A program made the position numbers and the translations under genes. Shown piece by piece: positions 17,428-26,685 of a DNA stretch of 64,000 nt. Numbering within the stretch: position 1 is the stretch's first letter; every line of letters starts with the position of its first letter. Where the stretch lies: the NCBI GenBank assembly GCA_963756515.1, contig CAVWNV010000003.1, forward strand, positions 270,797 to 334,796, given 5' to 3'. The DNA is from Bog-756 sp963756515. GTDB taxonomy: Bacteria; Actinomycetota; Acidimicrobiia; Acidimicrobiales; RAAP-2. The notes beneath the pieces are model-generated. The model was not told the DNA's origin. It worked only from the letters and a program-made list of their open reading frames with translations, and did no database searches.

Positions 17428-19083
17428 TCAGACCACTGTGGGACGGACCCCGGGGCGCTGCTCCGGACCGAGCTGCTCTTCGTCGCTCCGGATCAGTGTG
17501 CCGTTGACCATGACGTGCCGCACCCCCGTCGGCTCCTCGTTGGTGAGGCGTTCGCCATCGGCCGGCAGGTCGCGCAACCGCCGCTGCGGACCGGGGGCCA
17601 CCGTGGTCGGGTCGAACACGCAGACGTCGGCGGCATAGCCCTCCCGCAGGTAGCCGCGGCCCTGGAAGCCGAACATGTCGGCCGGCTCACCGGCCAGCTT
17701 CCTGACGGCGCGCTCCAGCGACATCACACCACGTTCACGGACCCAGGTGCCGAGGAGGTCGGTGGGTTGGGGTGCATCGCACAGCTGGTCCACATGGGCG
17801 CCGGCATCGGTGAGTCCCAGCACCACATGGTCCTCGGTCAGCAGGCTCCCTACCTCGGCTACGTCATCGTTGGCGATGTAGGCCCGGAAACGCGTGGCCA
17901 GGTTCTCGGACAGGGCCAGGTCGCACATCACGTCCAGCGGGCTGAGGTTCCGCTGGCGGGCGATGTCGGTGACCCGACGGCCGAGCAGCTCGGGATGGCG
18001 CTCCGACTCTGATACCTCGAACGTCTCCCACCGGGGCTTCATGCCTCCCTCGTTTCGCTCGAGGTCCTCGAAGGCGCGGGTACGCCACTCCTGGTCGCGG
18101 AATGCGGCCTTCCGCACCTCGGGGCTGACCTTGATGAGCTCGCCGAACACCTCGCCGACATTGAGGTTGTAGGCGTCGGCCAGGGTGAATTGCATGGTCA
18201 GCGGTCGGGGTGTGACCTGCGGCCAGACATTGGCCCCCCGGGCCAGGGCCTCCTCGTGCAGGCGCACGACCTCACGATGCTTCCCGCTGGACAGGGCGAA
18301 CAGCGGGCAGGTGAAAGGCCGGCCGACCCGGGGCTGCCAGGTGAAGATGTCGGGGTATTCGCACTGCCACCCCGGCGTAGCCAGAACCACTCCCTTGCCG
18401 GCCTTCCCGACCGCCATGAACAGCGCCTCGACCTCGTCCATTTCGGCGAACCGGCTCGGTACCGGCTTGCCGTCCACACCCCGGTGGGCGAACGAGAAGC
18501 TGGTGGACAGCCCGGCCGCCCCCACCTGCATGGCCTCATCGACGAGCTGACACATCCGGTCGATCTCCTCGGGAGTGGCAGCCCGCTCGTAGGCGGCGTC
18601 CCCCAGGACGTAGAGCCGCAGGGCGGTGTGCCCGATGTAGGCGGTGAAGTTGAGGGTCGTACCCCGTCGGCGCACCAGCTCGAGGTAGTCCGGGAACGTC
18701 TCGAACTCCCAGGCGATCCCGGCCGAGAGCGTATCGGCGTCCATCCCCTCCACGTTCTCCAGCGTGTGCACGATCACGTCGTGGTGCTCCGGGCGACAGG
18801 GGGCGATGGAGAAGCCGCAGTTGCCGGCCACCACCGAGGTCACGCCGTGGTACGACGACGGCTTGAGCTCGGGATCCCAAAAGACCTGAGCGTCGAAGTG
18901 GGTGTGGATGTCGATGAAGCCCGGGGCCACCACGCATCCGGACGCATCCACCTCCACGGCGCCGTGGAGGTTGGGGCCGATCTCCTGGATCAGCCCACCG
19001 GTCACGGCCACGTCGCTCATCCGACCGGGTTGGCCGCTCCCATCGACGACGGTGCCACCACGGATAACCAGGTCAGCTGACAC
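17428..19083 (-). CDS. D-aminoacylase/N-acyl-D-amino-acid deacylase-like amidohydrolase
   Basis: 551 residues. Amidohydrolase-3 type: N-terminal beta-sandwich 'LVIRGGTVVDGSGQPGRMSD', the metal motif 'GFIDIHTHFDAQ' (H60, H62), 'SVVAGNCGFSIAPC' with the Cys characteristic of D-aminoacylases, 'VLGLTDAGAHVDQLCD' for the barrel-end Asp, and the closing sandwich 'YAADVCVFDPTTVAPG'. The long, roughly 550-residue form is common in actinobacterial catabolic clusters, where it is probably not a D-amino acid deacylase but an amide, lactone or cyclic-ketone hydrolase (inference). Same strand as, and 90 bases downstream of, the amidohydrolase-2 gene at 19173. Confidence 0.85.
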   Translation of the reverse strand: MSADLVIRGGTVVDGSGQPGRMSDVAVTGGLIQEIGPNLHGAVEVDASGCVVAPGFIDIHTHFDAQVFWDPELKPSSYHGVTSVVAGNCGFSIAPCRPEHHDVIVHTLENVEGMDADTLSAGIAWEFETFPDYLELVRRRGTTLNFTAYIGHTALRLYVLGDAAYERAATPEEIDRMCQLVDEAMQVGAAGLSTSFSFAHRGVDGKPVPSRFAEMDEVEALFMAVGKAGKGVVLATPGWQCEYPDIFTWQPRVGRPFTCPLFALSSGKHREVVRLHEEALARGANVWPQVTPRPLTMQFTLADAYNLNVGEVFGELIKVSPEVRKAAFRDQEWRTRAFEDLERNEGGMKPRWETFEVSESERHPELLGRRVTDIARQRNLSPLDVMCDLALSENLATRFRAYIANDDVAEVGSLLTEDHVVLGLTDAGAHVDQLCDAPQPTDLLGTWVRERGVMSLERAVRKLAGEPADMFGFQGRGYLREGYAADVCVFDPTTVAPGPQRRLRDLPADGERLTNEEPTGVRHVMVNGTLIRSDEEQLGPEQRPGVRPTVV

Positions 19084-19172
19084 GTAGATGCTCCTTGGGT
19101 TCGTTCGGGTAGGTCAGGAATCCGATGGGGCCGATGCCGGTGACCGGGGCCTCCGGCATCGGCCCGTCCGCC

Positions 19173-20279
19173 TCAGGTGACATGCTCGAAGCCGTACAGC
19201 TCGGCGCAGTTGAGGGCGGTGACCCTGCGACGATCCTCGTCGGGGAGCATGCCCAGGGTCTCCGAGATGGATCGCCGTGACTCGGGGAAGGTGCTGTCGG
19301 TGTGGGGGAAGTCTGCCGCCCACATGCACGAGTCGGCCCCGAGTTGCGGGATCGACTGGAAGGCTAGGGTCTCCTCCTCGAACGTGACGACGACCTGACG
19401 CTTGAACAGCTCGCTCGGCGCCAACGTGGGAGCGGCGTCGATCTTGTCCCGAAGGTTCTCCCACTCCATGTCCATCCGGTTCAGGTAGTACGGGAGCCAG
19501 CCCACGCCGGCCTCGGCCAGCACCAGCTTGAGTCCCGGGTGCCGCTCGAGGGCCCCGGAGAACACCATGATGGCCAACGCCTCGTCAAGCTGCAGGGGAA
19601 GGAGGGTGGCGAACGCCGCCGACTGCCACTTGCCCACCTGATAGCTCAGCCTCGACGACGCTCCTTCCTTGATGTGGAAACTGAGGGGCAGGCCGGTCTG
19701 CTCGGCCGCAGCCCACAGCCGATCCCAGATCGGATCGCCGGCGTCGAAGTCGAACACGTCGATGATGGCACCCCGGTGGCCCATGTCGGCCACCCGTTCG
19801 AGCTCAGCCACCGCCGCCTGGGGAGAGTGACTGGGCAGGAACGGCAGGGCACAGAGCCGATCGGGCGCGAACGCGTTGAACTCTTCGAGGGCCCAGTCGT
19901 TCCACGCCGCGTAGCAGGCCGTCTGTAGATCCGGTTCGGGGATCGAGAGGGTCAGGGGGATCGGGCCGTAGATCACCGATGCCCATATCCCGTCGAGGTC
20001 CATGTCCTCCAGCCGTAGTCTCGGATCGCTGACCCGGAAGCCGTCGTCCTCCAGACCGGCACGGCTGACGGCGCTGAGAGCCACCAGCTTGTCTCCCTCG
20101 GGCAGCCCGCTACGGCCGAGGACGCGGTCGTTGCAGACCCACACGGGGTCGCCGTCGCCCTTCACCACCCGGGGGCCCCGGTCGGCCAGGCCCCTCCCGA
20201 GTCGGTTCTGCCACAGCTCGGGCGGAACCGAGCGCAGGTCGAGATGATCGTCGCAGGAGTAGATGCTCGTCTCGTCCAT
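19173..20279 (-). CDS. amidohydrolase-2 family metal-dependent hydrolase
   Basis: 368 residues from ATG 20279, chosen because AAGGAG lies 8 bases upstream; the longer open frame lacks a site. 'SIYSCDDHLDLRSVPPELW' gives the DxH metal motif, 'LPLSFHIKEGAS' the barrel His, 'LVLAEAGVGWLPYYLNRMD' and 'CMWAADFPHTDSTFPES' the terminal Asp motif. Same superfamily as the genes at 4900 and 27997, but shorter and clearly divergent. Together with the deacylase-like gene downstream and the P450 gene 84 bases upstream it forms a minus-strand block that looks co-transcribed. Confidence 0.85.
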   Translation of the reverse strand: MDETSIYSCDDHLDLRSVPPELWQNRLGRGLADRGPRVVKGDGDPVWVCNDRVLGRSGLPEGDKLVALSAVSRAGLEDDGFRVSDPRLRLEDMDLDGIWASVIYGPIPLTLSIPEPDLQTACYAAWNDWALEEFNAFAPDRLCALPFLPSHSPQAAVAELERVADMGHRGAIIDVFDFDAGDPIWDRLWAAAEQTGLPLSFHIKEGASSRLSYQVGKWQSAAFATLLPLQLDEALAIMVFSGALERHPGLKLVLAEAGVGWLPYYLNRMDMEWENLRDKIDAAPTLAPSELFKRQVVVTFEEETLAFQSIPQLGADSCMWAADFPHTDSTFPESRRSISETLGMLPDEDRRRVTALNCAELYGFEHVT

Positions 20280-20363
20280 CGTGATACTCCTTGTCGTGGC
20301 CGCATCCATGTGGCTGTATCCAATCGGAGGCGGCTGGGGCCGGCGCGTCCGTTCTCCCACCGA

Positions 20364-21599
20364 TCAGGTCAGTCGGTACCGGATGGGCAGGTGCTTGATG
20401 GCCCCGTTGACCGATGAGTTGAGGCGCTCCACCGGACCCGACGGTTCGAACCACTCCATCCGGTCGATGAGGAGGCCGAACATGGCCGTCAATTCGGCCC
20501 GGGCCACGTGCGCGCCCATGCACAGGTGCGGACCGAATCCGAATACGAGGGTTGGGCCCGGCGGACGGTCGACGCGGAACTCGAAGGGGTCCTCGAACAC
20601 GTCCTCGTCGCGATTGGCCGACGCCCAGTACAACGCCACCTTGTCCCCGGCGTGGATGTGCTGCCCGTGCAGTTCGCAGTCCTCGGTGGCGGTCCGCGAG
20701 AAGTAGCTGATCGGCGTGACCCACCGGAGGATCTCCTCCACGGCATCGGGCAGGAGCTCGGGATGGGCCCGGAGCTTCTCCCACTGCTCGGGGAACTGGC
20801 AGAAGGCCTGCATGCCTCCGGCGATGGCGTCCCGCGTCGTCTGATTGCCGGCCTCGACGAGCAGCTCACAGTACGTCACCAGCTGCTGTCGAGTCAGAGG
20901 CACGCCGTTGATCTCACTCTGCACCAACTGGGTGACCAGATCGTCCTGCGGATTCTGGCGGCGATCCGCCACCATGGCGGTGAAGTAGCGGTGCAACTCA
21001 CCGCGGGCCCGCATCGACGTCTGCTCGGGACTCTCCCCGGGGAGGCGGTACTCGGGATCGTCCTTCCCGATGATCTCGTTGGTCCAGCGGAAGTGGTGCT
21101 CCCAGTCGTCGGGGGGCACGCCGAGGACCCACGAGATCACCGCCACCGGGAACGGGGCGGCGAAGGTGTCGACGAAGTCGCAGGCCCCGATGTCGCCCCC
21201 GGTCGAAGCCTGGTCGACGAGGTCGGCGGCGATGCGTTGGATCTCCTCGCTCCGGGTCCGGACCGCACTGCGCAGGAACTTCTTGTTGGCCACCTGGCGC
21301 ATGGGACCGTGGCGGGGGGGATCCAGGTAGACGATCATCTCCGCCGGCATCTCGATCCCGGTCAAGTCCATGTCCAGGGTGATGCCACCGGCGCTGGAGA
21401 ACAGCTGGGGTTGACTCGCGGCGTACTGGACGTCGGCGTGTCTGGTCACGGCCCAGAAGGGGGGGTGGCCGGGGGGCTCGATGTAGGCCACGGGGGCCTC
21501 GGCCCGCAGCCGGGTCCACAGCTGGTGCGGATAGCCGTGGAGAGCGAACCGCTCGGGATCGACCAGGTCGAGCGGGTCGATGTCGAGACTCATGGGCAC
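20364..21599 (-). CDS. cytochrome P450
   Basis: 411 residues from GTG 21599, which has GAGGAG at optimal spacing; ATG 21593 is an alternative. I-helix oxygen-activation motif 'EAGNQTTRD' (A250-T255), K-helix ExxR at E289-R292, heme loop 'FGFGPHLCMG' with axial Cys C360. A soluble class I bacterial P450 needing a ferredoxin and reductase. Early region 'VYLDPPRHGPMRQVANKKF' resembles the CYP125/CYP142/CYP188-like clade of actinobacteria that oxidise steroid side chains or terpenoids (resemblance judged by eye). It heads a block with the amidohydrolase at 19173. Confidence 0.93.
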   Translation of the reverse strand: MPMSLDIDPLDLVDPERFALHGYPHQLWTRLRAEAPVAYIEPPGHPPFWAVTRHADVQYAASQPQLFSSAGGITLDMDLTGIEMPAEMIVYLDPPRHGPMRQVANKKFLRSAVRTRSEEIQRIAADLVDQASTGGDIGACDFVDTFAAPFPVAVISWVLGVPPDDWEHHFRWTNEIIGKDDPEYRLPGESPEQTSMRARGELHRYFTAMVADRRQNPQDDLVTQLVQSEINGVPLTRQQLVTYCELLVEAGNQTTRDAIAGGMQAFCQFPEQWEKLRAHPELLPDAVEEILRWVTPISYFSRTATEDCELHGQHIHAGDKVALYWASANRDEDVFEDPFEFRVDRPPGPTLVFGFGPHLCMGAHVARAELTAMFGLLIDRMEWFEPSGPVERLNSSVNGAIKHLPIRYRLT

Positions 21600-21804
21600 G
21601 CTGGACTCCTCGGTTGGACGGGAGGGACGATCCACGCCCTGGACACGACGGACGGTCTCCGTAATCCTGCCCTCGAGCGGGGCGGCCAACTGGTCGTCGC
21701 GTCGTCGGTGACGGGGGTTCCCGCCGGCCCGAACCGCTTCTCGGCGGTCGGAGTCACCGTCCGGTCCGTCCGGTGATGCCGGGGAGATGGACGCAGACGG
21801 GCCC

Positions 21805-22950
21805 TCATTCGAACGTGACCACGCCTCGGAGGTTCACACCGTCGAGCATGTCCTGATAGCCCTGGTTGATCTGGTCGAGCCGGTAGGTCCTCGTGATCAG
21901 TTCGTCCAGTTTGAGCTGACCCGACCGGTACAGGGCCAGCAGGTTGGGGATGTCGAAGCGCGGGTTGGCGGCCCCGAAGATCACCCCCTTGACCTCCTTC
22001 TGCATCATGGCCAGGTCGAAGAGGTTCACGCTCGAGGTCACCTGCGTCTGAGGCGCCACGCCGGTGACGACGCAGGTCCCGCCCTTGCCGGTGAGGGTGA
22101 GGGCATCGGCCATCAGGTCCCCGTACATCACGCCTGGGACCAGGATCACCGCGGCGGCCATCTGTCCCCGGGTCAACGCTGTGACCATGGGCAACGCCTC
22201 CTCCATGGACCCGGCCGTGTGGGTGGCGCCGAAATCGAGCGCCGACTTCCGCTTGAACTCCACCGGGTCCACGGCCACGATGTTCCTGGCCCCCACCATC
22301 TTGGCGCCCTGGACGGCATTCATGCCGACCCCGCCGACACCGACCACGACCACGGTGTCACCCGGCATGACCTCGGCCCGGTACACCGCCGATCCCCAGC
22401 CGGTCGCCACCCCGCACGACACCAGGGCCACCGCGGTCAGCGGCAGGTCGGGATCGACTGCGACGAGAGAAGCTTCGTGGCTCACGCCGTGTTCGGCGAA
22501 GGTGCCCAGCTTCGACATCACATTGAGCGAGCCACCATCGAGGTGGTAGCGGATGGTGCCGTCGGCGATCTGACCGGGTAGGAACGTGGCCGCACCCAGG
22601 TCGCACAAATTGGAGTGGCCGGTGATGCACATCTTGCACCGTCCGCAGATGGGGAAGAAGCTGGCGGCGACGTGGTCGCCGGGGCGGAGGCTGGTGACGT
22701 CAGGGCCCACCTCGAGGACGACACCTCCCCCTTCGTGACCGCCGACCATAGGGAAGAGCCCCGCCCTGACCGGCTTGCCGGTGCCCGCTTCCGAACCCAT
22801 CCGGCTGTCGCGGAGGTGCTCGTCGGAGTGGCACAGTCCCGCCGCCGCCCACTGGACCAACACCTCGTGCGCCCGGGGTGGATCGAGATCGATCTCCTCG
22901 ATCCTCCACTCCTGTTCCCGGCCCCACAAGACCGCGGCGTGCGTCTTCAT
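21805..22950 (-). CDS. NDMA-type zinc-dependent alcohol dehydrogenase
   Basis: 381 residues from ATG 22950. Medium-chain dehydrogenase: catalytic zinc ligands C40, H72-E73 and C180; structural zinc lobe 'CGRCKMCITGHSNLC' with C102, C105, C108 and C116; Rossmann 'VVGVGGVGMNAVQGA' at about 202-216. The sequence 'SDEHLRDSR...GLFPMVGGHEGGG' and 'ATFLPGQIADGTIRYHLDGG' are typical of the NDMA-dependent (Rxyl_3153-type) family, whose members keep NAD bound and, in mycofactocin-producing actinobacteria, pass electrons to mycofactocin. No mycofactocin biosynthesis genes are in this window. Divergent from the P450 operon at 23054; it would oxidise the alcohol produced by hydroxylation. Confidence 0.88.
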   Translation of the reverse strand: MKTHAAVLWGREQEWRIEEIDLDPPRAHEVLVQWAAAGLCHSDEHLRDSRMGSEAGTGKPVRAGLFPMVGGHEGGGVVLEVGPDVTSLRPGDHVAASFFPICGRCKMCITGHSNLCDLGAATFLPGQIADGTIRYHLDGGSLNVMSKLGTFAEHGVSHEASLVAVDPDLPLTAVALVSCGVATGWGSAVYRAEVMPGDTVVVVGVGGVGMNAVQGAKMVGARNIVAVDPVEFKRKSALDFGATHTAGSMEEALPMVTALTRGQMAAAVILVPGVMYGDLMADALTLTGKGGTCVVTGVAPQTQVTSSVNLFDLAMMQKEVKGVIFGAANPRFDIPNLLALYRSGQLKLDELITRTYRLDQINQGYQDMLDGVNLRGVVTFE

Positions 22951-23053
22951 CGTCCCCCATCCCTCGGCAGGCACCGGCTGGCGGCGTGACGCCGCCTTGA
23001 CCGATCAGCAGCTTAGTGTCACAGTACGACATGAAAGCAAGGGGAGCCAGGAC

Positions 23054-24250
23054 GTGACGATGCAGAGCACCAGTGACGTGTACTACGACCCGTACGACGT
23101 GACCATCGACGCCGACCCGTACCCGGTCTTCCGCCGTCTGCGGGAAGAGGCACCGCTCTACTACAACGAGCCCCACGACTTCTACGCCGTCAGCCGGTTC
23201 GCCGACGTCGAGCGCGGCTACCTCGACTCGAAGACCTTCATCTCCGGGCGCGGCGGCATCATCGAGCTCATCCGGGCCGACATCGAGATGCCCTCGGGTG
23301 TGCTCATCTTCGAGGACCCACCGGTTCACACCATCCACCGCAGACTGATGTCCCGGGTCTTCTCCCCCAACCGGGTGGCCGCCCTCGAACCGCGGATCCG
23401 GGAGTTCTGCACCCGCTGTCTCGATCCGCTGGTCGGTGCGGGCGAGTTCGACTTCATCGCCGACCTCGGAGCCCAGATGCCCATGCGTGTCATCGGCATG
23501 TTGCTCGGCATCCCCGAGCAGGATCAGGAGGCGGTGCGGGACAAGGTCGACGCCAACCTCCGCACCGAGGCCGGTCAGCCGATGGAGGTGTCGGAGAACT
23601 TCGTCCCCACCGACATGTTCGCCGACTACATCGACTGGCGGACCGACCACCCCTCGGACGACATCATGACCGAGCTCCTCCAGGCGGAGTTCGAAGACGA
23701 GACAGGAACCGTCCGGCGACTGACCCGTGACGAGCTCCTGACCTACATCAGCGTGATCACCGGTGCCGGCAACGAGACAACCGGTCGGCTGATCGGATGG
23801 ACGGGCAAGGTCCTGGCCGACCACCCGGACCAACGACGGCAGCTGGCGGAGGACCGGTCCCTCATACCCGATGCCATCGAGGAGCTCCTGCGCTTCGAGA
23901 CACCGGCGCCCCACGCCGCCAGGTATGTCACCCGGGACGTCGAGATCCACGACCGGACGGTTCCCGAGGGCAGCATCCTGATGCTCCTCCCCGCTTCGGC
24001 CAACCACGACGACCGTCGCTTCCCCGATGGCGACAGGTTCGACATCCACCGCAGGGACGGGAAGCCCCTGACATTCGGCTACGGGATCCATCTGTGCCTC
24101 GGGGCCGCTTTGGCCCGTCTCGAAGGCCGGGTGGCCCTGGACGAAGTGCTCAACCGGTTCCCCACCTGGGACGTCGACATGGACCGGGCCAGGCTCGCTC
24201 CCACCTCGACCGTCCGGGGCTGGGAGACGCTGCCCGTGTCCATCCCGTGA
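23054..24250 (+). CDS. cytochrome P450
   Basis: 398 residues from GTG 23054 (GGGGAG 7 bases upstream; ATG 23060 is possible). I-helix 'TGAGNETTGR' (A238-T243), ExxR E277-R280, heme loop 'FGYGIHLCLGAALAR' with axial C348. Complete and apparently functional. First gene of a tight operon with an SDR (24305) and a TetR regulator (25050). The divergent zinc alcohol dehydrogenase lies about 100 bases upstream. The set P450, alcohol dehydrogenase, SDR and regulator suggests a hydroxylation-then-oxidation module. Confidence 0.93.
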   Translation: MTMQSTSDVYYDPYDVTIDADPYPVFRRLREEAPLYYNEPHDFYAVSRFADVERGYLDSKTFISGRGGIIELIRADIEMPSGVLIFEDPPVHTIHRRLMSRVFSPNRVAALEPRIREFCTRCLDPLVGAGEFDFIADLGAQMPMRVIGMLLGIPEQDQEAVRDKVDANLRTEAGQPMEVSENFVPTDMFADYIDWRTDHPSDDIMTELLQAEFEDETGTVRRLTRDELLTYISVITGAGNETTGRLIGWTGKVLADHPDQRRQLAEDRSLIPDAIEELLRFETPAPHAARYVTRDVEIHDRTVPEGSILMLLPASANHDDRRFPDGDRFDIHRRDGKPLTFGYGIHLCLGAALARLEGRVALDEVLNRFPTWDVDMDRARLAPTSTVRGWETLPVSIP

Positions 24251-24304
24251 ACACGGGGATAGATCCGATCCGGCCCATGGAGCCGGCAGACACAGGAGAT
24301 GGCC

Positions 24305-25045
24305 ATGGGTGAGTTGGACGACAAGGTGGCGGTCATCACCGGAGCGGGTTCAGGAATGGGCAAGGCCTCGGTCAAGGCCTTCGTGCGCGAGGGTGCCAGA
24401 GTGGTGGCGGCCGACATAAGCGGGGCCGAGCAGACCACGGCGGACGAGGTGGGCGGAGGTGTCCTGCCGGTGCACTGTGACGTCACGAAGGAAGAGGACG
24501 TCGAGGCTTTGATGGCCACCGCCATCGAGGAGTTCGGTCGGGTCGACGCGATCCTCAACGTGGCCGGCGTCGCCGATGGCGCCCTGCTCGGTGACCTCGA
24601 CATGGCCCTCTACGACCGGCTCATGGACGTCGATCTCCGGGGCATCTTCCACGGGATGAAGCACGGTATTCGGGCCATGCTTCCCACCGGTGGCGGCTCG
24701 ATCATCAATTGGTCCTCGATCGGCGGCATCAACGGGACGGCGGGTACCAGCGTCTATTCGGCCGCGAAGCACGGGATCATCGGCGCGTCCAAGTGCGCCG
24801 CCATCGAATACGGCACCCAGGGGATCCGGGTCAATGTGATCTGCCCCGGCTTCATCGTCACCGAGATCATGTCGGTGGGTGCCGAGGACTTCATTCCCGA
24901 CATTGCCGCCAAGGCCGCCCTCAACCGCGCCGGACAGCCTCACGAGGTGGCCGAAGTAGGTGCCTTCCTGGCCTCCGACCGGGCCTCGTTCGTCACAGGT
25001 GCGGTCATCCCGGTCGATGGAGGCTGGACGGCCAAGCTGGCGTAG
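24305..25045 (+). CDS. short-chain dehydrogenase/reductase (SDR)
   Basis: 246 residues from the second ATG (24305), which has AGGAG at 6 bases; the first ATG (24299) would overlap that site. Classical SDR: 'TGAGSGMG' at 12-19, 'NVAG' at 85-88, catalytic Ser in 'IINWSSIGG', Tyr151 and Lys155 in 'YSAAK', C-terminal 'GAVIPVDGGWTAKLA'. It interconverts an alcohol and ketone with NAD(P). Second gene of the P450 operon; the TetR gene starts 4 bases after its stop. Confidence 0.93.
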   Translation: MGELDDKVAVITGAGSGMGKASVKAFVREGARVVAADISGAEQTTADEVGGGVLPVHCDVTKEEDVEALMATAIEEFGRVDAILNVAGVADGALLGDLDMALYDRLMDVDLRGIFHGMKHGIRAMLPTGGGSIINWSSIGGINGTAGTSVYSAAKHGIIGASKCAAIEYGTQGIRVNVICPGFIVTEIMSVGAEDFIPDIAAKAALNRAGQPHEVAEVGAFLASDRASFVTGAVIPVDGGWTAKLA

Positions 25046-25049
25046 CGAG

Positions 25050-25679
25050 ATGAGCACCGTGAGCACAGCCAGGGGCACCGAGCCGGTACGAACCGGTCGA
25101 CCCTACGACGGTACGCTGCGCCGCGAGCGGGCGGCCGCAACCCGGGAGAGAATTCTCGAGGCCGGTTCCGAGCTGCTCCATCGCTCGTCCGTCCGCGACT
25201 GGAAGAAGTTGACCGTCCGGGCCGTGGCCGAACGGGCCGGCGTGAACGAGCGCACCGTCTACCGCTACTTCGGAAACGAGCGGGGGCTCCGCGACGCGGT
25301 CATGCAGCGGAACGAACGGGATGCCGGCATCGATCTGGCCGGCATGCGTCTCGAGGGCATCGCCACCGTGGCCGCCCAGATCTTCGATCACGTGTCCCTG
25401 TACCCGAGGGAGCCGCGTCCGCCCCTCGAACCGACCCTGGTCGACGCCAAGAACCGGCAGCACGAAGCGCTGGCGGACGCCATCGCTGCCGTGGCCGGGC
25501 AGTGGACCGATGACGAACGGACGCTGGCGGCAGCCACGTTCGACGTGCTCTGGAGTGTGGCCTCCTACGAGCGCCTGGTCGTCGAGTGGGGGATCGATCA
25601 CGAGCGGGCCGTCGAGGGGATCGCCTGGGTCATCGGTCTGGTCGAGGAGGCCGTCCGGGACGGTCGGAGGCCGACGTGA
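25050..25679 (+). CDS. TetR-family transcriptional regulator
   Basis: 209 residues. Helix-turn-helix at about 55-75 ('LTVRAVAERAGVNERTVYRY', with 'FGNERGLRDAV' continuing the TetR N-terminal pattern); preceded by 'TRERILEAGSELL'. The C-terminal ligand-binding half is not recognisable by family. As the third gene of the P450-SDR operon with a 4-base gap to the SDR, it probably autoregulates this operon, likely from the divergent promoter region at 22951-23053, in response to the substrate or a CoA intermediate (inference). Confidence 0.9.
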   Translation: MSTVSTARGTEPVRTGRPYDGTLRRERAAATRERILEAGSELLHRSSVRDWKKLTVRAVAERAGVNERTVYRYFGNERGLRDAVMQRNERDAGIDLAGMRLEGIATVAAQIFDHVSLYPREPRPPLEPTLVDAKNRQHEALADAIAAVAGQWTDDERTLAAATFDVLWSVASYERLVVEWGIDHERAVEGIAWVIGLVEEAVRDGRRPT

Positions 25680-25738
25680 CCGGTGCCGGTGTCAGATGCC
25701 GCAGGCTCTCGACCTACGCCACCGTCCCGGCCCCCGAT

Positions 25739-26500
25739 CTAACCTTTCATGGCGTGACGGACGGGTCGCCCGGCCACTGTCCCGCCGTCCACGGGGACCA
25801 CGATGCCGGTGATCTGAGCCGAACGGTCCCCGGCCAGGAAGAGCACGGCCTCGGCCACGTCCTGAGGCGTCCCCTGGCGCGCCAACGGCTGGTCGGCGTC
25901 GATGGTCGGACCCAGGTCGTAGCTCGTGATCCCGGTGGGGATGTGTCCTGGGGCAATGCAGTTGACCCGGACACCGAACTCGGCCAGATCGGTGGCGACC
26001 ATACGGCTGAATTGGACGATGGCCGCCTTGGACGTGCGATAGACGATGGGGGGGCCTCCCCCGGTGAGTCCGCCGATCGACGACGTGTTGATGATCGAAC
26101 CACCCCCGTGTTCGGCCATGTGTCGGCCGGCCCGTTGCGTGCCGATGACCACGCCGAAGAGGTTCACGGCCATCACCCGGTCGTAGTCGCGGAGATCGTC
26201 GCGCAGGAACCGCCGGAAGGAGCTGGCCATGCCGGCGTTGTTGCACATGACGTGCAGCCCGCCGAAGGTCTCCACGGCCGAATCGACCAGGCTCTGAACG
26301 TCGTCGGCGTCGGACACATCGGCCCGCCGGAAGACCACACCGTCCCCCAGCCCGGAGGCGAGCGCCTCGCCCCCCTCGACATCGACGTCGGCCACCACGA
26401 CCTTGGCGCCCTCTCGGGCGAACAGCTCGACCGTGGCCCGACCGATCCCACTGGCACCCCCCGTCACGACAGCGACCTTCCCCGAGAGTTCCTGGCTCAT
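25739..26500 (-). CDS. short-chain dehydrogenase/reductase (SDR)
   Basis: 253 residues. 'TGGASGIG' at 13-20, acidic 'VVADVD' after strand 2 (NAD preference likely), 'NNAG' at 87-90, catalytic Ser near 141, Tyr154 and Lys158 in 'YRTSK', C-terminal 'GIVVPVDGGTVAGRP'. Complete classical SDR. Convergent with the TetR gene and divergent from the P450 at 26686, with a 185-base spacer that must hold both promoters. A GGAGC-type site precedes the ATG. Confidence 0.93.
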   Translation of the reverse strand: MSQELSGKVAVVTGGASGIGRATVELFAREGAKVVVADVDVEGGEALASGLGDGVVFRRADVSDADDVQSLVDSAVETFGGLHVMCNNAGMASSFRRFLRDDLRDYDRVMAVNLFGVVIGTQRAGRHMAEHGGGSIINTSSIGGLTGGGPPIVYRTSKAAIVQFSRMVATDLAEFGVRVNCIAPGHIPTGITSYDLGPTIDADQPLARQGTPQDVAEAVLFLAGDRSAQITGIVVPVDGGTVAGRPVRHAMKG

Positions 26501-26685
26501 GTCCGGCGGCTCCTTTCCACCGGTGCCCGGCGCCGGGCGAAGACCCGGGTCCGTCCACTCCCGGTTGCTTCAACCGGACCGGTGCGGCCACCGAACATAC
26601 TCCGCACGCCAGACCCCCGACGCCCTCATGTCGCTTCCGTACCCATCCGATCTGGGCACCCGCCCTCCACCTCCCTGGAGCATCC

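Noticed and set aside
22700..24091. 463-codon minus-strand open frame
   Set aside because: Antisense to a P450 with an intact heme loop and ExxR motif; no protein-like features of its own.
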